Source of the DNA: Phycisphaerae bacterium
GTDB lineage: Bacteria > Planctomycetota > Phycisphaerae > UBA1845 > Fen-1342
Assembly (NCBI GenBank): GCA_022072445.1
Contig: JAJVHV010000009.1
Span: 1-64,000, forward strand
DNA length: 64,000 nt
Direction of reading: 5' to 3'
Part shown: piece by piece, positions 49,436-57,730 of the stretch
Layout: each line of letters opens with the position of its first letter
Numbering within the stretch: position 1 is the first letter of the stretch
Notes under the pieces: model-generated
The model's database searches: none
The model's input: only the letters and a program-made list of their open reading frames with translations
Told to the model about the DNA's origin: nothing
Made by a program: the position numbers and the translations under genes

Positions 49436-50434
49436 GTGAATCACACCGCGCCACGCGCCTGCAACCGCCACCGGCCACCGAGCAGCATCGTACGGCTTCT
49501 TGCCCCGTTGCTCGTCGCGGCGCTGCCTGTGGCCGGCTGCGCGCGCCCCCGCGTGGCGGCGAGCGAGCGCTGGGAGCAGCTCGATCGCCCGCTCGTCGCC
49601 CAGCTCGCCCGTCCCGACGCGGACGGATTCGCCGGCATTCAGCGGGCCTTTGCCGCCCGAAACGCCGGATACGAGATCTTCTATCACCCGCGGGTCTCCA
49701 GCCTCCCGGCCGCCGATCGCACCCAGATCGTCTGCGTCCAGTCGGGCTCCGCCCTCGCCCGCGTCGGCGCTTGGGCCAGCGACGTGGGCGTCGGCGACTG
49801 TATCGTGTTGCGTCCGGGTCAATCGCTCACGCTCGGCGGCTCGATCGCCGCTTTGAGCTTTCGCGTCCCGGCCGACCCGCCCGCCGAAGTGCCCGCGTTC
49901 ATCCGCCCCGATTGGGACCCGCGCATTACCGACACGCCCGGCGGCTGCGCTACGGAGACGGGTGCGTATCGTCGTATCCTGCTGACCTGGCTGGGCAAGA
50001 GCGGCCCATATCTTTTTCATGCGCTCAACATCCACCGCGTCCGCATCGCCGATTCCTTCACGCATTATCACCCGATCGACGGCGGTTTCGACGAGTTCTA
50101 TCTCGTTCAGATGGCTGGGCCCGACGCCCGCGTCATCACCAGCCGGCATGTCGACAAGATCACACAGCCCGATTCGGTCGAGCGATCCGACCTGACCGAC
50201 CTGCTCGAATCCCGCCCGCTGCACGTGGGCGACCTGGTCTACTTGCCACGCGGCGTCGCGCACCGCGGCGTGGGTGGGGCGCTGGTGCAGGTGATCACCG
50301 TGCCGGGCTTCATCCCCGGCGCCGAGATCGGCCTGGATCATCATCTCGCCGCGATCAACCGTCGGCTCGGCCTGAGCGGGAGCGCGGCCTTGCCGCTCAA
50401 CGTCGAGGCGTCGCAGAAGGCGGTCGTGCGATGA
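49436..50434 (+). CDS. cupin-domain lipoprotein
   Basis: A 332-residue protein. The GTG at 49436 is preferred, though a TTG at 49400 is in frame. The lipobox is PVAGC with Cys35, after a hydrophobic stretch. The cupin has THYHPIDGGFDEFYLVQ near residue 200 (HxH and Glu) and GDLVYLPRGVAHRGVG (PxGxxxH), so it should hold one metal. An additional N-terminal half at residues 50-150 looks like a second, degenerate barrel. It overlaps the PmoA-type gene by four bases, so they are coupled. Confidence 0.75.
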   Translation: MNHTAPRACNRHRPPSSIVRLLAPLLVAALPVAGCARPRVAASERWEQLDRPLVAQLARPDADGFAGIQRAFAARNAGYEIFYHPRVSSLPAADRTQIVCVQSGSALARVGAWASDVGVGDCIVLRPGQSLTLGGSIAALSFRVPADPPAEVPAFIRPDWDPRITDTPGGCATETGAYRRILLTWLGKSGPYLFHALNIHRVRIADSFTHYHPIDGGFDEFYLVQMAGPDARVITSRHVDKITQPDSVERSDLTDLLESRPLHVGDLVYLPRGVAHRGVGGALVQVITVPGFIPGAEIGLDHHLAAINRRLGLSGSAALPLNVEASQKAVVR

Positions 50435-51732
50435 TCGCCGATCTCCGTCTCGATCGGCGCCGCGCATCTCATGCCGGCATTCGCCGCGCCGCCGCGGCGC
50501 CTGCGTTGGCGGCGATTCTTGGTAGCGTCGCGATGGGAACGGCCGCCGCGCAGTCTCCAGAAGTGTCCACCACGTCGCCGACTCCGCCGGCCATCACAAT
50601 CGTGCAGCTCGTCGAGATCGCCGTTCCGCCCGGCCACGTGCTCGCCGCGCTGAAGGACGAGCACACCGGCGCGTTGCTGGCGGCACAGCCGATCAAGCCC
50701 GGCTCCTTCGCCTGCCTGCGCCGCACGCGGCCGGACGAGTCGCCCGCGCCGCTCACGCCGGTCTTCGCCGCGGACGGCCCCACGACCGACTTCTCGTTCC
50801 TGCTGCCACCGCAAGCCCGCGGCGGCGTGAAGATCAGCGAGATCGACGGCGGCCTGCGCGTTAGCGTCTGCGGCCAGGCATTCACCGAGTATCGCCACGT
50901 CGACGTGCCCAAGCCGTTTTTCTACCCGCTGCTCGCCCCCGGCGGCGTCCACATGACGCGGCATTTCCCCATGCGCGCCGACCGCCCCGACGAGGAGCGC
51001 GATCATCCGCACCAGCGCTCGCTCTGGTTCGCTTTCGGCAGCGTGAATGGCGTCGACTTCTGGACCGAGAGCGACAAATCCGGCCGCATCTGCCACACGC
51101 GTCTCAGCGACGTTGTCAGCGGTCCGGTTTTCGGCTCGTTCACCGCGGCGAACGAATGGCGCGACGCCGGCGGCCGGCCGCTGCTGCGCGACGAGCGCGT
51201 GTTCCACTTCTACGCCACGCCCGATCAGCGCCTGATCGACTACGAGGTCACGTTGATCGCCTCCGAAGGCCCGGTGACGCTCGGCGACACGAAAGAGGGG
51301 ATGATGGCGATTCGCGTCGCGCCGTGGCTCTGCCTCACCGGCAAGAAACCCACCGGCCACATCGTCAACAGCGCCGGCCAGCGCGACGCCGTCGCGTGGG
51401 GCAAGCGCGCCGCCTGGGTCGATTATTTCGGCGCCTTCGACGATGCGTCGCCTGCGCGCACGCTCGGCGTGGCGATCTTCGACCACCCGTCGAATCTGCG
51501 TCATCCGACGTGGTGGCACGCTCGCGACTATGGGCTCTTTGCCGCGAACCCGTTTGGCCAGCACGATTTCGAGGGCAAGCCTCCCGGCACGGGCGACTAT
51601 CGCATGGAATCGGGTGAGACGCTCACGTTTCGCTATCGCATCGTGATCCACGCCGCCGATGCCGACACCGCCGCCATCGGTGCGATGTTCGACGCCTGGA
51701 CGCGTGAGCCGGCGCTGGCCGCCGGGCGTTAG
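50431..51732 (+). CDS. secreted PmoA/DUF6807 family protein
   Basis: A 433-residue protein. Residues 1-41 form a long signal peptide ending AAA. The mature sequence matches the PmoA (DUF6807) family of Planctomycetes: FFYPLLAPGGVHMTRHFPM, DHPHQRSLWFAFGSVNGVDFW, TGHIVNSAGQRD, RAAWVDYFG and IFDHPSNLRHPTWWHARDYGLFAANPFG. Despite the name, no methane oxidation role follows; many are linked to carbohydrate or heme-type enzymes. Coupling to the cupin lipoprotein suggests a shared envelope function. Confidence 0.85.
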   Translation: MIADLRLDRRRASHAGIRRAAAAPALAAILGSVAMGTAAAQSPEVSTTSPTPPAITIVQLVEIAVPPGHVLAALKDEHTGALLAAQPIKPGSFACLRRTRPDESPAPLTPVFAADGPTTDFSFLLPPQARGGVKISEIDGGLRVSVCGQAFTEYRHVDVPKPFFYPLLAPGGVHMTRHFPMRADRPDEERDHPHQRSLWFAFGSVNGVDFWTESDKSGRICHTRLSDVVSGPVFGSFTAANEWRDAGGRPLLRDERVFHFYATPDQRLIDYEVTLIASEGPVTLGDTKEGMMAIRVAPWLCLTGKKPTGHIVNSAGQRDAVAWGKRAAWVDYFGAFDDASPARTLGVAIFDHPSNLRHPTWWHARDYGLFAANPFGQHDFEGKPPGTGDYRMESGETLTFRYRIVIHAADADTAAIGAMFDAWTREPALAAGR

Positions 51733-51838
51733 AAAACCAGCCTAAGTCGAGTGGACTTCCGGGCGTCCTGCGCACCCGGACGGGCAGGCTTTGGTACGAT
51801 ACGCCGTTCGGGGTTGGACGACTCGGTCGTAGCTAGGT

Positions 51839-52702
51839 GTGCGTGTGCCCTTGTGGTTCTTCGCATCGGATTTGCATGGTGAAGCGACACGGTATCGAAG
51901 CTTGTTCGAACGAATCGCCGTGGAGCGGCCCGCCGCCGTTCTCTTGGGAGGCGACCTGCTCGCGGCAAGCTTGCCAGGATCATTCGATCCCGCTCGCGAG
52001 GATTTCATTGACGACTTTCTTGTCGCGCGGCTACGACGGTTGCGGGAGCAGCTTGGTGGCGCGTACCCGCGTGTCCTGGTCATCCTTGGAAACGATGACC
52101 CGCGCGCGTACGAAGCAGCCATGCTGGCGGCGTCCGCCCAGGGAGTGTGGGAGTACATCCATGAGCGCCGCTGCCAGTTGCAAGCATACGATGTCTACGG
52201 GTACGCCCACGTGCCGCCGACGCCGTTCCTCCTGAAGGACTGGGAACGTTACGATGTATCCAGGTATGTTGATCCCGGCTGTGTAGCGCCGGAAGACGGC
52301 ATGCGAACCATCCCAGTTCAAGCCAACGAAATTCGCTACGGAACGATGGCCCAGGACCTCGAGACGTTGACCACCGGGAACCCGATGGAACATGCTGTCC
52401 TGTTGTGCCACGCCCCGCCGCACAACACGCGGCTCGACCGTGCCGCCCTGGACGGACGATCCTTTGAGCACGTTCCGCTGAACGTGCATGTCGGCAGCAT
52501 CGCGATTCGGAAGTTTATCGAACAGCGACAGCCGCTGGTTACTCTGCACGGCCACATCCACGAATCGGCGCGACTCACCGGCTCCTGGCGGGAGCAGATA
52601 GGGCGGACCTGGTGCTTCTCGGCGGCGCATGATGGCCCGGAGCTGGCCCTCGTGCGCTTCGACCCGCATACGCCGCAGGATGCAATCCGCGAGCTACTGT
52701 GA
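51839..52702 (+). CDS. calcineurin-like metallophosphoesterase
   Basis: A 287-residue phosphoesterase. All five motifs are present: FASDLHG (D, H), LLGGDLL, LGNDDP (Asn-Asp-Asp), LLCHAPPHN and LHGHIHES. Codons are less GC-biased at the third position than in the adjoining genes (many ttg, gat, tgt and cga), hinting at recent arrival. GTG 51839 is the start; GTG 51845 is an alternative. It converges with and overlaps the next gene by nine bases. Substrate unknown. Confidence 0.87.
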   Translation: MRVPLWFFASDLHGEATRYRSLFERIAVERPAAVLLGGDLLAASLPGSFDPAREDFIDDFLVARLRRLREQLGGAYPRVLVILGNDDPRAYEAAMLAASAQGVWEYIHERRCQLQAYDVYGYAHVPPTPFLLKDWERYDVSRYVDPGCVAPEDGMRTIPVQANEIRYGTMAQDLETLTTGNPMEHAVLLCHAPPHNTRLDRAALDGRSFEHVPLNVHVGSIAIRKFIEQRQPLVTLHGHIHESARLTGSWREQIGRTWCFSAAHDGPELALVRFDPHTPQDAIRELL

Positions 52703-55700
52703 TTGCTCCGTGTCCGAACCGAGGCGCAGGGGCCGCGCCGGGTCGGTCACCGCCCCGATCTTGGCCGCGAAGCTCGTCTTGCAGGCAATGTCGTCATCCG
52801 TCACGAAATGCACATCGAGCAATGTCGGGGTTCGATACCCGGTTCGAAGGTAATTCATCTCCGCCAGCGCCCGGCCCCAACCGTCCAGCCAGTTCTCCAG
52901 GCCCACACGCTGCACGGCGTCCCCTCGAAAGTGCACAAGCAAGTCAATATCACTGCCAGGGCCCGCCGCGCCGCTCTCGGTACTCCCGAAGACATACAGC
53001 CCGGCCACCCCGAACCGCGCCGCGTCGAGTTGCGCCGCCAGCCGCTTGGCCATCCGTAGCCGCCAGCGCCAGAACTGCTCATGCGGCGGCTCGATCATCG
53101 TCTCAGTCGCCTCAGGAACTTCGGCGCTCTCGTCAGGCGGCGTGAGAAACGCGATCGCTTCATCGAGCTCGCCGTTCATCAGTACGCGCAGGACCTGGCC
53201 CTCGGTCGAGTGTGGCACGTCGATGACGCGCAGAACATCAGACAGATGGGCGAATTCAGGCGCGACTTCCGCGAGCACGTTGGGCGAGCGCGTCAGGAAT
53301 GGCTCGTTGAACACCACGCCGTCGTCGTCGGGGTAGAGCGGCAGGTAGCGGATCGCCGCCTCGACCAGATCCTGGAAGAAGTGCGTGCCGAACGACACGT
53401 CTGGCGTGTACTGGCCTGCGCGGCGGGCGATCTCAATCAGCAGTGCAGTGTTGCTGATATCGGAGTAGGTCACGCGGACACCCAGCTTGATGTCTCCGCG
53501 GCTGCCCCAGCGCCCTGGACCCAGGAGGATGAACTGCCGCTTCGGCAGCAGCTTGTTGAGCTTACCGACGGCCCGCCCGACGGCAGTCAGCATCTCGAAA
53601 CTGTCCAGGTCCACGTAACGCTCGGGATCGACGTAGACGACGTGGGTCGCGTTTGGCACTGCGCCATTCGACACAAACCGGCGAGCAGTGAACACGATGC
53701 GCTGATGCGAAATGTCGCGCGGAATCGGAGCCGGCGCCGCACCGCGACCGGCCGACTGAGCGCGGCATTGCAACAGGTACAGATCTTCACCGTCGTGTGC
53801 GAACTCGACGTCCACGGGTGTGCGCAGCTCGCGCTGGAGCAGCGCTAGTATCTCGCCCAATTGTCGCACAAAGGTAGTCTGAGTCAGCAACCCGTCGCAC
53901 GTCGCAACCAGTGCGTCACGTTCGCAATCGATCTGCCCGCGTAATGGGGAGCGGAGCATGCCTCCTTCGAGAATCGACACCAACTGCTCGACACCTGGAA
54001 GCTTGTCGCCGGCGGCGCCCAAAAAATCCGCAATGGGAATGGTCTCGAATCGATTCGACCGCAGGTTGATCAGGTCGATGTACCGTGGCGAATAGCGGAC
54101 GACTTCGTCCGGCGCCGCGTTGGCACGCAAGCCTGGCTGCCCCGGTGAGACCAGGATCGGAAAGTCGTCACCCAGGCGATCCACCGCCCGCGTGCCAAGA
54201 CCTGGCACAATCCGCAGCAGCCCGTCCTCGCGACGGATGCGCGGCGACCAGCGGAAATCGTTGTGGCTGAAACCGACTCCGGAGACCAACGGCAAGTAGT
54301 AATCGCCCACGCGACGGCCGACCACTTCCTGAATGAGGATCGCCATGCCTTCGTGATAGTCGAGCAGGTTGCGCGACGCGCGATATTCGATCGGATCGGG
54401 TCCCAGCACCGAGGCGTAGACCTCCGCCACGGCATCGAGCAGCGCCGCAAGGCGTTGGGCCTTGTCCCCCTGGTTGGCCAGAAAAAGGCTCTTGTATTTG
54501 CCGGAGAACGCCGCTCCGAAGCGGTCCTCCAGCAGGCTCGAGCTGCGGACGATCAGCGGGCGATCGCCCAGCTCGTCCAATGCCAGCGACAAGCCTCGGA
54601 TCATATTCGGCGAAAAATGCGACTGCTTGAACACCTGGATGATGTCCGGGTACTCCTGCCGAATGTCCTCGATGTCCTTGTACTTCTGCGCCGACACGTC
54701 TTCCAGGCGATTGTCATGAATGAACTGGTGCAGCGCGTCCGAGGTGACATACCAGGTGCGCGGCGACTTGACGCGCGCCAATAAGTCACTCCCAGACGCA
54801 TGACGTTCGATGATCCGGCGCGCCAGCAGCAGCCCGGCCGCCTTCCCGCCCACCTTGCCCTTCCCCTCCGGCGGCGAGGCCGTCCGTCGCAGCACTTCCC
54901 GGAAATCCGCGATCTCGAGGTAGTCCTTCGCAACGTTGAGATACTCGATCTGTTCGTTCAGCACACGGCGGATCAGCGATGCGCGCAGGCCTTTCATGAC
55001 CGGCGCTGACAGTTCGGCCTCGCCGTGCGTCGAGTGCAGGTAACGCTCGATCGCGTCCGCGACTTCGGCGAGCGGCGTTCGCTCGTTCTCGACCGCGTCA
55101 ACCAGAAAACTGGCACGATCGTGACGGATCCACTGGTGAATACGACTGACGATCTCGTGATCACTCAAGTGCGCGGCCGCCAGATCAAACGCGCGCTCGA
55201 CAAGCTGCGCGGGATTGGGCGCTTCCGCGCGCTCCAGTGGCAGGTTGCGGTCCAGACGAGGATCGCGGTCCGGCTCGGCGGGACCTGCGAAGTGTGGGAA
55301 CAGCGCGTCGGCGTCCTTAACCCCCCCCCAACGCAGGTGATTGATCATTTTGCGCGCAATCCGCAACAGCAGGCTCTGGTCGGTCCGCCACAGCAGATCG
55401 AGAATGACTTTCCATTCGGGAACCGCGTGCTCCCTCAGCTCTTTCTGTGCGGTGTGCCATCGGGCCATCGCGCCCAGCAACTGGCGATGCGTCAGGCAGC
55501 TGCCCACTCGGTCGGCGATCGTCTCGATCAGTTTCCGTTCCTCTTTCAGGAACGGACCTTCGTCGGCGTGCGGAAGGGGCTTTGTGTACGAAACTTCGAT
55601 GCTCCCCATCACCTCGCCTTGAACGCGAATCGCCGCCTGCTGGATCCACGGCGTCTCCTGGTAGTTCGGAGACCCGATGACCGTGTCGTTCACTCGAACG

Positions 55701-55912
55701 CGGGCCTGACACACGTCGTGGTATTGCCAGCCCGGCGGGATGACCGCGATCAACCTGCTCAGCATCTGCTCGAGCGAAAGCTCCGACTTGCTCGTTATTT
55801 CTTCCACCGCGTACAGGCAGCTCAGCTCCTTTGCCCGTTCGCGCAAGTCGCGCAGAATGTTCTCAGCCGCACCGGTCGGATCTCTTGGCGGAACGGTGGT
55901 CCCCTTGTTCAT
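52694..55912 (-). CDS. GAF-like/PPDK_N/nucleotidyltransferase fusion protein
   Basis: A 1,072-residue protein. ATG 55912 has GAGGA eight bases upstream. Residues about 15-165 look like a GAF/helical sensor module (KELSCLYAVEEITSK; VMGSIEVSYTKPLPHADEGPFLKEE). Residues about 345-712 are the pyruvate-phosphate-dikinase ATP-grasp domain (KVGGKAAGLLLARRI; VRSSSLLEDRFGAAFSGKYKS; VDVEFAHDGEDLYLLQCR). The swivelling phosphohistidine and PEP-binding domains of PPDK and PEP synthase are absent. Residues about 955-1050 are a nucleotidyltransferase fold with LYVFGSTESGAAGPGSDIDLLV (GS and DxD). Reaction unknown; it may transfer phosphate or nucleotide to a partner. Confidence 0.78.
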   Translation of the reverse strand: MNKGTTVPPRDPTGAAENILRDLRERAKELSCLYAVEEITSKSELSLEQMLSRLIAVIPPGWQYHDVCQARVRVNDTVIGSPNYQETPWIQQAAIRVQGEVMGSIEVSYTKPLPHADEGPFLKEERKLIETIADRVGSCLTHRQLLGAMARWHTAQKELREHAVPEWKVILDLLWRTDQSLLLRIARKMINHLRWGGVKDADALFPHFAGPAEPDRDPRLDRNLPLERAEAPNPAQLVERAFDLAAAHLSDHEIVSRIHQWIRHDRASFLVDAVENERTPLAEVADAIERYLHSTHGEAELSAPVMKGLRASLIRRVLNEQIEYLNVAKDYLEIADFREVLRRTASPPEGKGKVGGKAAGLLLARRIIERHASGSDLLARVKSPRTWYVTSDALHQFIHDNRLEDVSAQKYKDIEDIRQEYPDIIQVFKQSHFSPNMIRGLSLALDELGDRPLIVRSSSLLEDRFGAAFSGKYKSLFLANQGDKAQRLAALLDAVAEVYASVLGPDPIEYRASRNLLDYHEGMAILIQEVVGRRVGDYYLPLVSGVGFSHNDFRWSPRIRREDGLLRIVPGLGTRAVDRLGDDFPILVSPGQPGLRANAAPDEVVRYSPRYIDLINLRSNRFETIPIADFLGAAGDKLPGVEQLVSILEGGMLRSPLRGQIDCERDALVATCDGLLTQTTFVRQLGEILALLQRELRTPVDVEFAHDGEDLYLLQCRAQSAGRGAAPAPIPRDISHQRIVFTARRFVSNGAVPNATHVVYVDPERYVDLDSFEMLTAVGRAVGKLNKLLPKRQFILLGPGRWGSRGDIKLGVRVTYSDISNTALLIEIARRAGQYTPDVSFGTHFFQDLVEAAIRYLPLYPDDDGVVFNEPFLTRSPNVLAEVAPEFAHLSDVLRVIDVPHSTEGQVLRVLMNGELDEAIAFLTPPDESAEVPEATETMIEPPHEQFWRWRLRMAKRLAAQLDAARFGVAGLYVFGSTESGAAGPGSDIDLLVHFRGDAVQRVGLENWLDGWGRALAEMNYLRTGYRTPTLLDVHFVTDDDIACKTSFAAKIGAVTDPARPLRLGSDTEQSQ

Positions 55913-56032
55913 CGCCAAATCCTCAGACCGCGCGCTCAGACTCCGGCGCTCCAGCGGCGGCCTTTCGCTGCCGACTCGAGACGTGGCTCGGCGCAGCTTG
56001 CGAGATCACGGTCGCCGCACCCTCCAGCACCA

Positions 56033-56060
56033 ATTATAATCCGCCCGTGTCGCGGGCCAA
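56033..56060 (-). promoter_or_regulatory. promoter of the GAF/PPDK fusion gene, overlapping a possible opposite -10
   Basis: On the minus strand TTGGCC (56060-56055), 16 bases, TATAAT (56038-56033). The same bases give a plus-strand TATAAT at 56035-56040 that could serve glutamate dehydrogenase, but its -35 is poor. Divergent transcription would then compete here. Confidence 0.55.
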
Positions 56061-56197
56061 GTTGCAGGAGTCCGGCACGGTATTTGCTCGGCAAATCTTC
56101 GGACCTGCGACGCCGGCCCACCGTGTACGGCGACGACCAGGTCGCCCGTAAGCTGTCCGCCTGAACACACGGGACAACGCACGAAGGAAGACCGAGT

Positions 56198-57484
56198 GTG
56201 ACCACGAAACCATTCAATGCGTTCCTGATGGCTCAGCAGCAATTCGACCGCGTGGGCGAGTTGCTCGGACTTGATTCGCCCACCCGCGAGCTCCTGCGCT
56301 GGCCGATGCGCGAGTATCATTTTAACCTGCCCGTTCGTTTGGACGACGGAAGCGTACGCATCTTCCGCGGCTTCCGCGTCCAGCACAACGACGCGCGCGG
56401 GCCCGGCAAGGGCGGAATCCGATTTCACCCGCAGGAGACGATCGACACCGTGCGGGCGCTGGCCATGTGGATGACCTGGAAATGCGCGGTGGCGAACCTG
56501 CCCCTGGGTGGCAGCAAGGGCGGCGTCGTTTGCGACCCGCATAACCTTAGCGCACGCGAGCAGGAGCGGCTGTGCCGCGCATGGGTCCGTCAGGTGGCGC
56601 GCGACGTCGGTCCATGGCAGGATGTACCTGCCCCGGACGTCATGACCAACGCGCAGCACATGCTCTGGATGCTCGACGAGTTCGAGACAATTCATGGCGG
56701 ACGCTACCCCGGCTTCATCACGGGTAAGCCCGTGGGTATGGGCGGTTCGCTCGGTCGCACTGAGGCCACCGGTTACGGAGTCGTTTTTACCCTGCGCGAG
56801 GCCTTCAAAGAGCTGGGCCTGCGACCGCAGGACACCACCGCGAGCGTGCAGGGCTTCGGAAACGTCGCCCAGTTTGCGATCGAGCTCTTCCACCAGCTCG
56901 GCGGCCGCGTCCTCGCGGTGTCCTGCTGGGACCAGCCCGACCAGACCGCCTATTGTTATCGCCGCAAGAACGGGATCGATCTGGCCGCCCTGCGCGGAAT
57001 CGCCGACCGGTTCGGCGGCATCGACCGCAAGAAGGCGCTGGAGCTGGGATATGAAGTTCTGCCCGGCGAAGCCTGGATCGAGCAGGATGTCGACGTGCTG
57101 ATCCCCGCTGCGCTGGAGCACGCCGTCACCGACGACAATGCCGCACGCATCGCAAAACGCGTTCGCATCTTGGCCGAGGGTGCCAATGGCCCCACCACGC
57201 CGGACGCCGATCAGATCCTGCGCGAGCGCGGCATCTTCGTCATTCCGGACTTCCTGGCGAACGCCGGGGGCGTGACTTGCAGCTACCTTGAACAGGTCCA
57301 GAGCAACATGAATTTCTTCTGGAAAAAGGACGAGGTGCTGGGCCGACTCGACGCCACGATGACCACCGCATTCCTCGCGGTGCTCGAAGTCTCGCGTCGA
57401 CAGAACCTTCCGATGCGCGACGCGGCCTACGTCGTCGCCATCTCGCGCGTGGCCGAGGCTTGCAGAGACCGCGGCTGGGTCTGA
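56198..57484 (+). CDS. gdhA: glutamate dehydrogenase (Glu/Leu/Phe/Val type)
   Basis: A 428-residue hexameric-type glutamate dehydrogenase. The conserved substrate region is KGGIRFHPQE (K71), K95 in WKCAVANLPLGGSKGG and catalytic K107, followed by PAPDVMTNAQHM and GFITGKPVGMGGSLGRTEATGYG. The nucleotide fold is VQGFGNVAQFAIELF. GTG start with GAAGGAAG. It would link ammonia to 2-oxoglutarate; the cofactor is not decided by eye. It ends a gene cluster and precedes a hairpin at 57640-57675. Confidence 0.93.
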   Translation: MTTKPFNAFLMAQQQFDRVGELLGLDSPTRELLRWPMREYHFNLPVRLDDGSVRIFRGFRVQHNDARGPGKGGIRFHPQETIDTVRALAMWMTWKCAVANLPLGGSKGGVVCDPHNLSAREQERLCRAWVRQVARDVGPWQDVPAPDVMTNAQHMLWMLDEFETIHGGRYPGFITGKPVGMGGSLGRTEATGYGVVFTLREAFKELGLRPQDTTASVQGFGNVAQFAIELFHQLGGRVLAVSCWDQPDQTAYCYRRKNGIDLAALRGIADRFGGIDRKKALELGYEVLPGEAWIEQDVDVLIPAALEHAVTDDNAARIAKRVRILAEGANGPTTPDADQILRERGIFVIPDFLANAGGVTCSYLEQVQSNMNFFWKKDEVLGRLDATMTTAFLAVLEVSRRQNLPMRDAAYVVAISRVAEACRDRGWV

Positions 57485-57639
57485 ACGCCCACGCGTCGGG
57501 AGTGGGGCGGGCATGTTGCCCGCCAGGCGCTGGCGGAATTCACCCTGTGTGCCTCAGCGCTGGGGCAGGGCGGGCATGTTGCCCCCCCGAAACGCACAGG
57601 TGCGGCCGCCCCCGTTTGTGAGCCCTGGACCCCAAGGCA

Positions 57640-57675
57640 AAGCAGCAGGCCGCCAATTCTTGCGACCTGCTGCTT
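57640..57675. terminator. bidirectional hairpin between converging genes
   Basis: A perfect 10-bp stem AAGCAGCAGG / CCTGCTGCTT with a 16-base loop sits between the gdhA stop (57484) and the stop of the opposing lipoprotein gene (57731). There is no T-tract, so it may need Rho or act only as a transcript stabiliser. Confidence 0.5.
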
Positions 57676-57730
57676 GTCGTCGCCCCGCGCGCAACGCGGG
57701 GGCGCATCTCGCTTGACGATTGACCCGCCG

